DNA of 64,000 nt, from the NCBI GenBank assembly GCA_963805925.1, contig CAWDWB010000010.1, forward strand, positions 124,001 to 188,000, written 5' to 3'. Position 1 is the stretch's first letter. The number at the start of each line of letters is the position of its first letter. This DNA is from CAMPKL01 sp963805925 (GTDB taxonomy: Bacteria > Acidobacteriota > Terriglobia > Bryobacterales > UBA6623). Positions 45,044 through 54,554 of the stretch are shown here, one piece after another. The translations under genes were made by a program, and so were the position numbers. The notes beneath the pieces are model-generated. The model worked only from the letters and a program-made list of their open reading frames with translations. It was not told the origin of the DNA and searched no databases.

Positions 45044-45965
45044 CTAGGGTGCTACGGCGCCGCATACCGGTATCACGGGCCCCGTGGCGTCGACTTGCCG
45101 TAGACGGTGAGTACGACTTGATTGTTGCCTGGTTGGGCGTCTGCGGGAACGCGGATCACCAACTGAAAGAGACCGGCCGCCGGGGCGCGACTCCGACGTA
45201 GATCACGTCTTCCGGGGCCATGATAATGCCGCCGAAGCTGACGCTGGGATTCGACTCCGGCAATAGCTCGGCGGCCTCCGTCGCCAACTCTCCCGTCTCC
45301 AAGTCCGCTGTGGTCTTGCCCCAGCCAGTGCCGTAGAGGTCGATGACGTCTCCGGGCTTCGCGGGCCGTGAGGAGCCGTACTGGTCGTTGATCAGCAAGT
45401 AGGGCGCCACGATCGCGCCGATCGAATTGAATCTTGCCGCGATGAAATCAACGTCCGTTTTGGGGGAGAACGGCACGGCCGAGAGCAAGAAGAACCCCGG
45501 AGTAGCCGATTCAACCGTGACGGTCACGGCCTCGCTACGCGCTTCGAGCCACAAGCCGCACTCGCGCACGGCGACAAGGGAAATGGGGCCCAACGGCGCG
45601 TCCACTGGGACTTGGAAATTGTATTGAGTCCGAGTGACGGCAAAAATTGGCACACGTTCGACGCCCATCTCCAAACAGGTGAAGATTTGGTTTGTGGAGA
45701 CTTTGCCAGCTTCGTCCAACTCGGGAAACATGGTCCCACCGTGGGCTAACTCCGTCCCGAAGACAGTGACGATCGAGCCCGGCGACACCGTATTGACGGA
45801 CGGCGACAACGTCGCCAAGACGACCCCGTTTTCGTTGAGGACGGGAGGCGGCACCCCCGGCACCAGAATGTGGCGGGGTTGAGCGGCGGAGGGCTCGGCC
45901 GCAAGGAATCCGAGGAGCACGAGTACCGGCCAACCAAGAGCCGACCATCTCTTATTGGTCCACAT
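45044..45965 (-). pseudogene. Secreted TIGR03437-type protein with 3' frameshifts
   Basis: The start at 45965 (MWTNKRWSALGW) gives a signal peptide; the longer frame to 46049 adds no recognisable sequence. The body is a TIGR03437-like domain: LSPSVNTVSPGSIVTVFGTE, FAVTRTQYNFQVPVDAPLGP, GDVIDLYGTGWGKTTADLET. The frame breaks after VIYVGVAP at 45180-45186 (a CCCC run). The expected ending continues one frame over (AAGLFQLVIRVPADAQPGNN, VVLTVYGKSTP), breaks again in a GGGG run near 45090 and ends at 45044. Both fit single-base losses. The untouched paralogue at 46945 shows the intact C-terminus. The in-frame product stops at 45156. Confidence 0.75.
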
Positions 45966-46135
45966 CGTCCTAATTCTGCCGATATTCGGCGATAGTCGTA
46001 TGATTGTCAATTTGGTAGGCAAAAATAGTTCGTAAAATCTAACGCTCAATCGACGGACTTGCGCGCCTGCCCGTCTCTGAGAACTCCGCGGATCGCCCGC
46101 GGGTTGTTCGCTGCGTTCGGAGGGATACTAATGCC

Positions 46136-46948
46136 ATGACAAACGACTGGGTTACGAGACGGACCGCGTTGCAGCTTGCTGCCGGGCTGTGTGCGGCGCG
46201 AGCCTTCGGCCAAACAGGCAAGCGGGCCACGGAGATTCGGCGCATTCCGGCGCCCGAGGCGAATCAGGCCGTCGCGGCGGATGAGCATCACCTGTATGCG
46301 ATCAACAATCACGCCATCGGCAAGTACGACAAGGAGACCGGGAAACGCGTCGCGAGTTGGGAGTGCGAGAACGGCAAGCCGCTGATCCATCTCGACAGCG
46401 GCGTCGTCCACGGCAGCGTGTTGTGGTGCGCGCATTCGAATTTTCCCGGCGTGCCGATGACCAGCTCGATCGAGACCTGGGATACGACTTCGCTCGAACA
46501 CGGGAGCAGCTACAGCTTGGGCATCTCGGCCGGATCGGCCACCTGGATGGATTTGTACGCCGGTTCCCGCTATGTGACTTTCGCGCATTACCGGACCGAC
46601 GCCGATGAGGCCGACCGCGATCCGCGCTGGACAGAGTTGATTCAGTTCGACAACGACTGGCAGCGACGCCAGGCTTGGGTTTACCCAGCCGAAGTCGTCT
46701 CGAAACTCGGGGTGATGTCGATCTCCGGCGGCGTCTTCGGCCGCGATGGCCGCCTCTACTGCACCGGCCACGACAATCCCGAGGTCTACGTATTCACGTT
46801 CCCCGCGGGCGGCTCGACGCTGGTGTTGGAGGAGACGATTCCCATGCCGATGCACGGGCAGGGAATTGCTTTCGATCCGGTCGATCCGACGTTGCTCTAC
46901 GGCATCGACCGACCCAAGAAAGAAATCGTCGTGGCGCGAATCGGTTAA
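46136..46948 (+). CDS. Tat-exported propeller-like protein, unknown
   Basis: The 270-residue protein begins with a twin-arginine signal (VTRRTALQLAAGLCAARAFG). The mature part has repeated HLYAINNHAIGKYDKETGK, FGRDGRLYCTGHDNPEVYVF and IAFDPVDPTLLYGIDR segments, suggesting a beta-propeller. The protein is short for a full propeller, perhaps six blades. Function is unknown. The stop overlaps that of the convergent PD40 gene by 4 bp. Confidence 0.75.
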   Translation: MTNDWVTRRTALQLAAGLCAARAFGQTGKRATEIRRIPAPEANQAVAADEHHLYAINNHAIGKYDKETGKRVASWECENGKPLIHLDSGVVHGSVLWCAHSNFPGVPMTSSIETWDTTSLEHGSSYSLGISAGSATWMDLYAGSRYVTFAHYRTDADEADRDPRWTELIQFDNDWQRRQAWVYPAEVVSKLGVMSISGGVFGRDGRLYCTGHDNPEVYVFTFPAGGSTLVLEETIPMPMHGQGIAFDPVDPTLLYGIDRPKKEIVVARIG

Positions 46949-48771
46949 GGCGCCGCTATGGGGATGACCGGCCCGGCAGGCGTCGACTTGCCGTAGACCG
47001 TCAAGACGACCTGTTGATTGCCCGGCGGCGTACCTTCGGGGATGCGAATGGCCAGTTGGAAAAGGCCGGCGGTGTTCGGCGTGACGCCGACATAGAAGAC
47101 GTCTTCAGGCGCCAGCGGAACGCCGCCCAGGGTGACCGTTGGATTCGCTCCATCCAGCAACTGCGCGGCGCCGGATGCCAACTGGCCAGTCGCTAGCGCA
47201 GCCTCCGTCGGTCCCCAACCTGTGCCGTAGAGCAAGATGATGTCGCCGGGTCTGGCCGGACGAGAAGGCCCGTAGGAATCGTTGGGGAAAGAGCTTTCCG
47301 GCGCGACGGGAACCGGAGCTTGACTATCGGTCGCGTTGAATCGCGCAGCGATAAAACCTCCGCTGGAGATGGGATTAAAGATGAAGAAGCCCGGGGTCGC
47401 GTCTTCCACGGTGACCATCTCGACGTTGCTGCGTGACGCTAAGGGCGTGTCGCAATCGCGGATGAGCACGACGCCGACGGGGCCTGCGGTCGGAGTCGCG
47501 GGGGTCTGCACATTGGCTTGAGTCGGCGTCATGGCGAAGATGGGCGCTCTCTCGCCGCCGATCTCGACGCAGGTTCCGCCGAGGATCGTGTCGATCTTGC
47601 CTTCGCCGTCGAGGTTGGGGAACAAGAGCGTCTCGCTCGAAAAATCCATGCCGAAGACGCTGACGATTGACAGCGGGGAGATCGTTTCCACCTTCGGCGC
47701 CAGGTTCGCCAGCACGACGCCGCCGGAGAAGATTGCCGGAGACTGTCCATAGCTGAAGTTGCCCGAGGGTTGCGGGTTGAAGTCGTTGCCGACGGAGGTG
47801 GTGAGACGCACGACGTTCGTCCCGTCGGCGTTCATGATGTAGAGCTCCAACTCGGCGCTATCGCGTGTGGAACTGAATAGGATCCGCGAACCGTCGGGCG
47901 ACCATTGCGCAGTGCCCTCCACTGCCGAATTGTTTGTCAAACTCTGAACACCGGTTCCGTCGGCGTTCATGACATAAATATCGTCGTCATCGCCGTCACG
48001 GTCGGAGAGAAATAAGATCCGGGAACCGTCGGGCGACCAGAGCGGCTGCTCGTCGTCCGCGACGTTGTTGGTTAGGTTGACCTTGCCGGTTCCGTCGGCG
48101 TTCATGACGTAGACTTCGCGGGCGCCCGCGATCCCAGACGTGAAGGCGATGCGCATGCCGTCGGGAGACCAGCGTGGGTCGCCCGCGGAGTTGAGGTCCA
48201 GCGTGAGGTCGATCTTCGGTTTGAAACTGGCGGTGTCCATGACGATGATCGAGTTTCTGCCGGTGCGATTGGCGGCATAGGCGATGAACCCGCCGTCAGG
48301 GGACCAGCGCGCGTCGGTCGAGAGTCCGATCTCATTGGTCTTCGTCAAGGCATTACTGCCGTCTGCGTCCATGACCGCGATCTGCCCGTCGGCGGCGTTG
48401 CTGGTGCGGTTAGATGTGTACGCGATGCGAGTTCCATCGGGTGACCAACGGGGGAAGGCGTCAGCGGAGTCGGATGACTTGGTGAGGTTGGTCAGGCCGC
48501 TGCCGTCGGGGTTCATCAGGTAGATCTCGCCGTTGCCGTCCCGAGCGGAAGTGAAGGCGATCTTCGCGCCGTCGGGCGACCAGACGGGTTGGCGGTCGAG
48601 GGCCGGGCTATTGCTCAAGTTCGCAATGCCGCTGCCGTCGGCGTTCATCGAGTAGATCTCGAAGTTGCCGTCGCGGGTGCTCTCGAACGCGATCTTCTGG
48701 GCGACCGCGGAAGACGCGGAGAGCAGTAATGCCGCCGCAAGGCAAGCGTCGCAAATGCGAACTTTGATCAT
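46945..48771 (-). CDS. Secreted PD40 (TolB-like) propeller with TIGR03437 C-terminal domain
   Basis: The 608-residue protein has a signal peptide, then seven or eight PD40 blades of the form MNADGSG...SPDG (e.g. YSMNADGSGIANLSN and WSPDGAKIAFTSARDGNGEI), to about residue 330. The rest is a TIGR03437 domain typical of Solibacter: LANLAPKVETISPLSIVSVF, GDIILLYGTGWGPTEAALAT, ending VVLTVYGKSTPAGPVIPIAA. It is likely to act outside the cell or in the periplasm. The function is unknown; the blades suggest protein or glycan binding. Confidence 0.88.
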   Translation of the reverse strand: MIKVRICDACLAAALLLSASSAVAQKIAFESTRDGNFEIYSMNADGSGIANLSNSPALDRQPVWSPDGAKIAFTSARDGNGEIYLMNPDGSGLTNLTKSSDSADAFPRWSPDGTRIAYTSNRTSNAADGQIAVMDADGSNALTKTNEIGLSTDARWSPDGGFIAYAANRTGRNSIIVMDTASFKPKIDLTLDLNSAGDPRWSPDGMRIAFTSGIAGAREVYVMNADGTGKVNLTNNVADDEQPLWSPDGSRILFLSDRDGDDDDIYVMNADGTGVQSLTNNSAVEGTAQWSPDGSRILFSSTRDSAELELYIMNADGTNVVRLTTSVGNDFNPQPSGNFSYGQSPAIFSGGVVLANLAPKVETISPLSIVSVFGMDFSSETLLFPNLDGEGKIDTILGGTCVEIGGERAPIFAMTPTQANVQTPATPTAGPVGVVLIRDCDTPLASRSNVEMVTVEDATPGFFIFNPISSGGFIAARFNATDSQAPVPVAPESSFPNDSYGPSRPARPGDIILLYGTGWGPTEAALATGQLASGAAQLLDGANPTVTLGGVPLAPEDVFYVGVTPNTAGLFQLAIRIPEGTPPGNQQVVLTVYGKSTPAGPVIPIAAP

Positions 48772-48794
48772 CGACCTCTGAGCTTATACGACAA

Positions 48795-48826
48795 ACGGGC
48801 AGGGAGGCGTGGACCTTCCTGCCCGT
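48795..48826 (-). terminator. Intrinsic terminator of the cytochrome c gene
   Basis: The stem ACGGGCAGG/CCTGCCCGT with a 14-nt loop is followed on the minus strand by TTTGT. It lies 23 bp after the cytochrome stop and just before the PD40 gene start, so the two genes are separate transcripts. Confidence 0.7.
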
Positions 48827-48848
48827 TGATTTCCCTTAAAAAAAGGAT

Positions 48849-49265
48849 TTAGTCTTTCTTAGCCTTGATGACGATCTTCTTGAGCGCCGCCAAACTGGGC
48901 TTCATCTCCGTCTCGCCCGCTGGGAAACCGTTGTCGCTAAAGATGAAAGCGGTGAGGTCTGTCGACTGCGCCCGGCTGAGAAAGCCCGGCCCGTCGCTGG
49001 GCATCGTTGTGCGAATCCGCTCCACCAGTTGGTCTGCCGTACGGCCGTCCCAGGCCATACGGAAGCCTTCTCCCGTTACAGCTGGGCCGTCTTCGGCGCC
49101 CAGCAGCGTTGCGCCGTGGCACAGGACGCACTCGGCGAGGTAGATATCCTTGCCGCGCTCGGCCTGTTCCTTTGTGTAGACGCCGTCCCAAACCGTTTGA
49201 GCAGCGGCAGGCATCGCGGCCAGTCCAAGAAGAGTAAGTGAAATCAGATATTTGCGAATGGTCAT
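48849..49265 (-). CDS. Mono-haem cytochrome c
   Basis: This 138-residue protein has a signal peptide (LISLTLLGLAAMPAAAQ), one haem motif CVLCH at about residue 50, and a likely axial Met in RTTMPSDGPGFLS. The pattern WDGVYTKEQAERGKDIYLAE is typical of small periplasmic cytochromes c in acidobacteria, often associated with PQQ dehydrogenases. The C-terminal extension is Lys-rich. It may accept electrons from periplasmic dehydrogenases; a PQQ enzyme is at 61 kb, not adjacent. Confidence 0.9.
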   Translation of the reverse strand: MTIRKYLISLTLLGLAAMPAAAQTVWDGVYTKEQAERGKDIYLAECVLCHGATLLGAEDGPAVTGEGFRMAWDGRTADQLVERIRTTMPSDGPGFLSRAQSTDLTAFIFSDNGFPAGETEMKPSLAALKKIVIKAKKD

Positions 49266-49401
49266 GGCGTTCTATGTGTTCAATTGAGCAGCCCTGCGGA
49301 TCTTGCCGAAAGCACTCCAATTGAAAAGCGTATCAACTTTGACGGATGAGACGCCCGCGAAGTAACAACAGAATCTGGACTCGGCGCGATACTTGGAAGC
49401 G

Positions 49402-49935
49402 ATGGCAACTCACGACATTCAGCCAGGTTTCCCCGGTTCCGACGAGTTCCCGGCGTTCGTCGCCGGCTACGTCGGCCTTGCTGAGGGCGTTACTCATCCC
49501 GTTGCGGCGTTAGATGAGCAGGGAACCGCTTTCGCTGCTTGGTGCGATGGGCTCGATCCTGCGCTGCGGCTGCATCGCTACGAACCGGGCAAGTGGAGCG
49601 TTCAGCAGATGCTTGGCCATATTACCGACACCGAACGCGTTTTTGCTTGCCCGGCTCTGCGTATCGCGCGCGGAGAGGGGTTGTCTAACCCGCCCTTCGA
49701 GCAAGACGACTGGGTCGCCGCTGCGCGACACGACTCGGCGTCTTGGCCGGGGTTAGTCGAAGAGTTCCTACACGTTCGTGCATCGACGGTCTTGTTGCTT
49801 CGTCATCTTCCGTCTGACGATTGGTTGCGCAGCGGCCTGGTGAGCGGCGGCGCCATCACTGTCCGCGCCTTGGCCCACGCGATTCTCGGGCACCTGGAAC
49901 ATCATAGAGGCGTCCTAAATGCCCTCTACGTCTAG
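49402..49935 (+). CDS. DinB-family protein
   Basis: The 177-residue protein shows the DinB four-helix pattern with the metal-ligand histidines spaced as expected: YEPGKWSVQQMLGHITDTER, then a late AHAILGHLEHHRGVLNALY. Upstream Met at 49393 is an alternative start. DinB proteins are metal-dependent, often thiol-transferase-related; substrate unknown. It is divergent from the cytochrome c gene. Confidence 0.85.
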   Translation: MATHDIQPGFPGSDEFPAFVAGYVGLAEGVTHPVAALDEQGTAFAAWCDGLDPALRLHRYEPGKWSVQQMLGHITDTERVFACPALRIARGEGLSNPPFEQDDWVAAARHDSASWPGLVEEFLHVRASTVLLLRHLPSDDWLRSGLVSGGAITVRALAHAILGHLEHHRGVLNALYV

Positions 49936-50022
49936 GGGTCGCCAGGCGTATCGGGTATCACCGGTATAGAGGCCAGGATAGATCCCGGTTAGTCTTAGTT
50001 TGTCGAACCGCTGTCGGAGGCC

Positions 50023-50421
50023 TTGTTCTGCCGTCGGATGCGGTTTAGATGTCGCCTCGCAGTCGAGCCGCGGTCCGCTTTTTGGGGGGATTATCCTGCG
50101 CACTCTTTCGGCTTCTACGTCACGGCAGGCAACTATGTGACTGTAGGCTCCATGCAATACGCCTACTGCGCCAATGTCTACGGCGACGGTACGTTGCAGA
50201 TCACCACTGGCATTGGCAAAGGCACCCCCGATTTCAAGGGCGACACTTACACTTGGCGTTCGTGGAACGGCTCTATGGGAGAACCGACGACCCGGGCGCT
50301 GTTGTTGGGCGGAGCGCTGATCCTATCGGGAGTGCGCCGCCGGGCCGCGCGCTTGACGCCAAAGACGGTGAACAAGAAAACGGGGTCGGCTTGTGCCGAC
50401 CCCGTCGTTGTTTGTTGCTAG
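50023..50421 (+). pseudogene. Remnant of a PEP-CTERM-like surface protein
   Basis: The frame is readable from about 50100 (HSFGFYVTAGNYVTVGSMQY, YTWRSWNGSMGEPTTRALL) and ends in a short hydrophobic stretch and basic cluster: EPTTRALLLGGALILSG then VRRRAAR. This is the tripartite PEP-CTERM pattern (PEP-like motif, membrane segment, Arg-rich tail) recognised by exosortase. The frame then runs through the groEL terminator hairpin. The N-terminal part and a signal peptide are missing, so the gene is truncated or decayed. The call rests on the C-terminal pattern only. Confidence 0.5.
50381..50404. terminator. Bidirectional intrinsic terminator (groEL / PEP-CTERM remnant)
   Basis: CGGGGTCGGC (50381-50390) and GCCGACCCCG (50395-50404) form a perfect 10-bp stem with a TTGT loop. 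T-rich tracts lie on both sides (GTCGTTGTTTGTT on the plus strand, TTTTCTTGTT on the minus strand), so it can serve both directions. It is 29 bp past the groEL stop. Confidence 0.85.
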
Positions 50422-50432
50422 TTGGAGCGAGC

Positions 50433-52079
<1,647 letters not shown>

Positions 52080-52118
52080 GAAAACTTACCCTCCTCGGAT
52101 CAGCCGTGATCCGTCTAT

Positions 52119-52406
52119 CTAGCCCACGACCGCTAAGACTTCGTCCTCGGTGAGGATGACGTAGTCGTTGCCGTCTACCGATACTTCGCTGCCCGAGTAC
52201 TTGCCGATCAGCACTTTGTCGCCGGCCTTTACATCGAGCGGTTGCCGTTTGCCATCCTTGTCCATCTTCCCGGGACCCACGGATATGACGGTGGCCTGCT
52301 GCGGCTTCTCTTTGGCCGAGTCAGGAATAATAATCGAGCCTTGCTTCTGCTCGCCTGCTGTCGCTCGCTCCACAATGATGCGATTGTGCAAAGGTCGCAA
52401 TGCCAT
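52119..52406 (-). CDS. groES: Co-chaperonin GroES (10 kDa)
   Basis: The 95-residue protein matches GroES throughout: LRPLHNRIIVERATAGEQK, the mobile loop GSIIIPDSAKEKPQQATVIS, VGPGKMDKDGK, KAGDKVLIGKYSGSEV and EDEVLAVVG. It caps the GroEL ring. A promoter and two inverted repeats are found in the 150 bp upstream. Confidence 0.97.
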   Translation of the reverse strand: MALRPLHNRIIVERATAGEQKQGSIIIPDSAKEKPQQATVISVGPGKMDKDGKRQPLDVKAGDKVLIGKYSGSEVSVDGNDYVILTEDEVLAVVG

Positions 52407-52433
52407 AACGGATTCTCTTCCTCCGAAATCGTT

Positions 52434-52461
52434 TAGCGCGCTCTTGAGTCGAGCGACGCTA
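52434..52461 (-). promoter_or_regulatory. Imperfect inverted repeat 28 bp upstream of groES (diverged CIRCE-like)
   Basis: TAGCGCGCTC (52434-52443) and GAGCGACGCTA (52451-52461) form an inverted repeat with a 7-nt centre and one extra base in the right arm. The canonical HrcA operator is TTAGCACTC-N9-GAGTGCTAA; this shares the TTAGC outer part and CTC/GAG inner part but not the spacing. It could be a diverged HrcA site or a leader hairpin. Confidence 0.4.
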
Positions 52462-52480
52462 TTTGTCTCTTGACGAAATC

Positions 52481-52521
52481 GAACTTGCCGGACGCAGACC
52501 GAGCTGCTCTACGGCAAGTTC
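52481..52521 (-). promoter_or_regulatory. Perfect 10-bp inverted repeat in the groES leader
   Basis: GAACTTGCCG (52481-52490) is the exact inverse of CGGCAAGTTC (52512-52521), with 21 nt between. It lies directly downstream of the predicted groES promoter, around the expected transcription start, so it could be a repressor operator or a 5' UTR stem acting as a thermosensor. Confidence 0.55.
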
Positions 52522-52527
52522 AATACA

Positions 52528-52555
52528 GTTATATCACATCTGAGAGATTATGCAA
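52528..52555 (-). promoter_or_regulatory. Predicted sigma-70-type promoter for groES-groEL
   Basis: On the minus strand TTGCAT (-35, four of six) and TATAAC (-10, five of six) are separated by 16 bp. The resulting start would lie near 52521, about 115 bp upstream of the groES ATG, leaving room for the two inverted repeats. The rest of the 313-bp interval (52556-52719) shows no gene. Confidence 0.5.
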
Positions 52556-52719
52556 CCGAAGAAAATCTTAGCGTATGACACTCATGTGCGAATAAGCAGT
52601 CAGCTGCAGAATAGTCAGCAGTCCGCTTCATCCAGGGCGATCGCCTGAACTGCCCTGAATCATCCTAGTTGACCCGATAAGGTCTGACATTAGAATGAAT
52701 TAGGTGGTTCCCCTTAAGA

Positions 52720-53199
52720 ATGCTCGATAGTTGGCCTTCGACTTGCATGAGTGCGGGCATGCGGTTGTCTTTAGAGCCCCTGTGGCAGCCGGACGGCAGT
52801 GCATCTACTCCTGGACCCGCGCACATCTGCGTGGCCGGCGAAATCGCCGACGACTGGGAGTTCGTTCGGCGTCTCAAGCGACGCAATCAGGTGACCTTGG
52901 TTCAACAGCCCGCTGACTTGGCGAAGAGCGCGGTTCTCTCGACGGCCTCCGTGTTGGCGATGGACTGCGGCGACTCACCCGAGACGGGCCTGATCACGCT
53001 GGCGCTGGTGGCCCGGATCTATCCCCAGTTGCGGGTTTTGTTGGTCAACGGACGGCTGTCGCAGGGCGAGATTGCGGAGGCGTTTCGGCGCGGCGCCTGC
53101 GACTACCTTTCGAGCCAGGTCGATCCGGAACTGACCGCCGAGCGTGTTGAGTCTCTGTGCCGCCGTTCCAACTTCGTCGAGAGGAGTCTTCAGCAGTGA
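52720..53199 (+). CDS. Degenerate receiver-domain protein, first gene of the five-gene operon
   Basis: This 159-residue protein looks like a single receiver domain after a variable N-terminus: AHICVAGEIADDWEFVRRLK, VLAMDCGDSPETGLITLALV (Asp in the phospho-acceptor position), RVLLVNGRLSQGEIAEAFRR, GACDYLSSQVDPELTAERVE. The acidic pair after strand 1 is absent, and the Lys expected in YLLKPVD reads Ser (YLSSQVD), so phosphorylation is doubtful. Start codons at 52747 or 52759 are alternatives. Its stop overlaps the next gene's GTG (GTGA). It probably reports to the proteins encoded downstream. Confidence 0.65.
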   Translation: MLDSWPSTCMSAGMRLSLEPLWQPDGSASTPGPAHICVAGEIADDWEFVRRLKRRNQVTLVQQPADLAKSAVLSTASVLAMDCGDSPETGLITLALVARIYPQLRVLLVNGRLSQGEIAEAFRRGACDYLSSQVDPELTAERVESLCRRSNFVERSLQQ

Positions 53200-53651
53200 G
53201 CGAGTCTCAGAAGCCAAACTCTTGGTCGAGAGGCGCAGTGCCGCAGGCCAGACAGGAAAGCCGCACGGAGCGGGACCGCGGCCTGCAAGTCGAATGGCGT
53301 TTGACGCCGTTGTCCGCCGCGGACGGCGCCGTCCTGTTTGAGGCCGCTTCGGCTAATCCTTTATTGCGGCTGCTGACGGCATTCGCCAAGCGCAAGATGC
53401 TCGCCCTGGGGGCTGGCCTGTTGCTCATCGGCGCCTCGGCCTATTGTCTTACAGCCCCGGCAGGAAGCAGGCTGGCAGGCGTGCCGGTCGAACTTTGCTC
53501 CATCGCCTTCGCTGCGGTCGCGATTCTATTGGCGTTGCTCGTGACTCTTGGCGCCTGGTTGCGGCCGCTGGAAAGCGTCGAGGATGCGGTCGAAATCCTT
53601 AGCGTTCCTTTGATCGCCTTTGAAAAGGGAGGAACGCCCGATGTTCGCTGA
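53196..53651 (+). CDS. Two-TM membrane protein of the five-gene operon, unknown
   Basis: The GTG at 53196, preceded by GAGGAG, gives 151 residues. A hydrophilic, charged 55-residue N-terminus is followed by two membrane segments (LALGAGLLLIGASAYCLTA and LCSIAFAAVAILLALLVTLG) joined by a short periplasmic loop, then a 30-residue tail. Both ends are probably cytoplasmic. I recognise no family. Overlaps on both sides (4 bp and 11 bp) with operon neighbours suggest it anchors the system in the membrane. Confidence 0.7.
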   Translation: MSESQKPNSWSRGAVPQARQESRTERDRGLQVEWRLTPLSAADGAVLFEAASANPLLRLLTAFAKRKMLALGAGLLLIGASAYCLTAPAGSRLAGVPVELCSIAFAAVAILLALLVTLGAWLRPLESVEDAVEILSVPLIAFEKGGTPDVR

Positions 53652-54549
53652 GCGCTTCGGCCTGATCGCCGATCCGTTTCGCATCACTGCGGATCCGAGC
53701 TTTCTCTATTTCGGCCAGGGGCATAAGGATGCGCTTTCAGCGGTCTACTTGAGCGTGCTCGAGAGTCGCGGCATCGGCGCGCTCACGGCGCCGGCGGGTA
53801 TGGGCAAGACCACGCTGCTGCGCTATCTGGTCGGTCGTCTGAAGGGCAAAGCCGCCGCAGCGTTTTTCCCGCACCCCTATCAGACCCGTCAGGACCTGAT
53901 GCAAGAGGTGATGAAGCGTGTCGGCCTGGGAGCTTCCGGCATGGCCGAGTTCGAGCAGATGGGTCGACTCCAGCAACGATTGGCCGAGCTCAAACGCCGC
54001 GGCTACCGCATGCTGTTGCTTTTCGACGAAGGCCAAGCGCTCTCCGATGAGGCGCTCGAGCAGATTCGGCTGTTGAGCAACCTGCACTCGACCAATCTGA
54101 ATTTGCTGGAGATCATCATCGCCGGCCAGCCTGAATTGGAAGAAAAACTACGCGAGCCCCGGCATGAAGCTCTCCGCCAACGGATCAGCGTAATGGCTCG
54201 CGTCGAGCCTTTTCGCGAAGAGGAAGTCGCCGAATACATTCAGCATCGTCTGTCCGTTGTGGGCCGCAGCGAAGAGTTGTTCCTGCCCGAAGCGATCATG
54301 GCTGCCGCTGAAGTGTCGGGCGGCGTTCCTCGCTGGCTGAATCATGTTTGCCATGGCGCCCTGACCCTGGCCTGGGCCGACGACCTGGACCGCGTCACGG
54401 CGGACCTTGTTCTCGAAGCGTCGCGCGAGTTGCCGCGCGCAGCGAAACCCGCGGTCGTGCAGCAGCAGGAAGCGCCTCGCGTGATGCCCACGAACGAGAC
54501 GAACTCGCGTTTGCGAGCATTCGGCAAAGCGGAAGGGGCGGGGGACTAA
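53641..54549 (+). CDS. ExeA-type AAA ATPase (secretion/exopolysaccharide-locus ATPase)
   Basis: The ATG at 53641, preceded by GGGAGG, gives 302 residues. The start FAERFGLIADPFRITADPSF and FGQGHKDALSAVYLSV are typical of ExeA and PEP-CTERM-locus ATPases. Walker A is APAGMGKTTLLRYL, Walker B is RMLLLFDEGQALSDEALEQI, followed by LLSNLHSTNLNLLEIIIAGQ and a QRISVMARVEPF arginine-containing sensor. It looks fully active, unlike its neighbours. Such ATPases help assemble envelope secretion or polysaccharide systems. An upstream Met (53620) is less likely, as it lacks a ribosome-binding site. Confidence 0.9.
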   Translation: MFAERFGLIADPFRITADPSFLYFGQGHKDALSAVYLSVLESRGIGALTAPAGMGKTTLLRYLVGRLKGKAAAAFFPHPYQTRQDLMQEVMKRVGLGASGMAEFEQMGRLQQRLAELKRRGYRMLLLFDEGQALSDEALEQIRLLSNLHSTNLNLLEIIIAGQPELEEKLREPRHEALRQRISVMARVEPFREEEVAEYIQHRLSVVGRSEELFLPEAIMAAAEVSGGVPRWLNHVCHGALTLAWADDLDRVTADLVLEASRELPRAAKPAVVQQQEAPRVMPTNETNSRLRAFGKAEGAGD

Positions 54550-54554
54550 TCGTC

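Noticed and set aside
52434..52461. Canonical HrcA/CIRCE operator
   Set aside because: Arms and 7-nt spacing differ from TTAGCACTC-N9-GAGTGCTAA; kept only as a diverged candidate.
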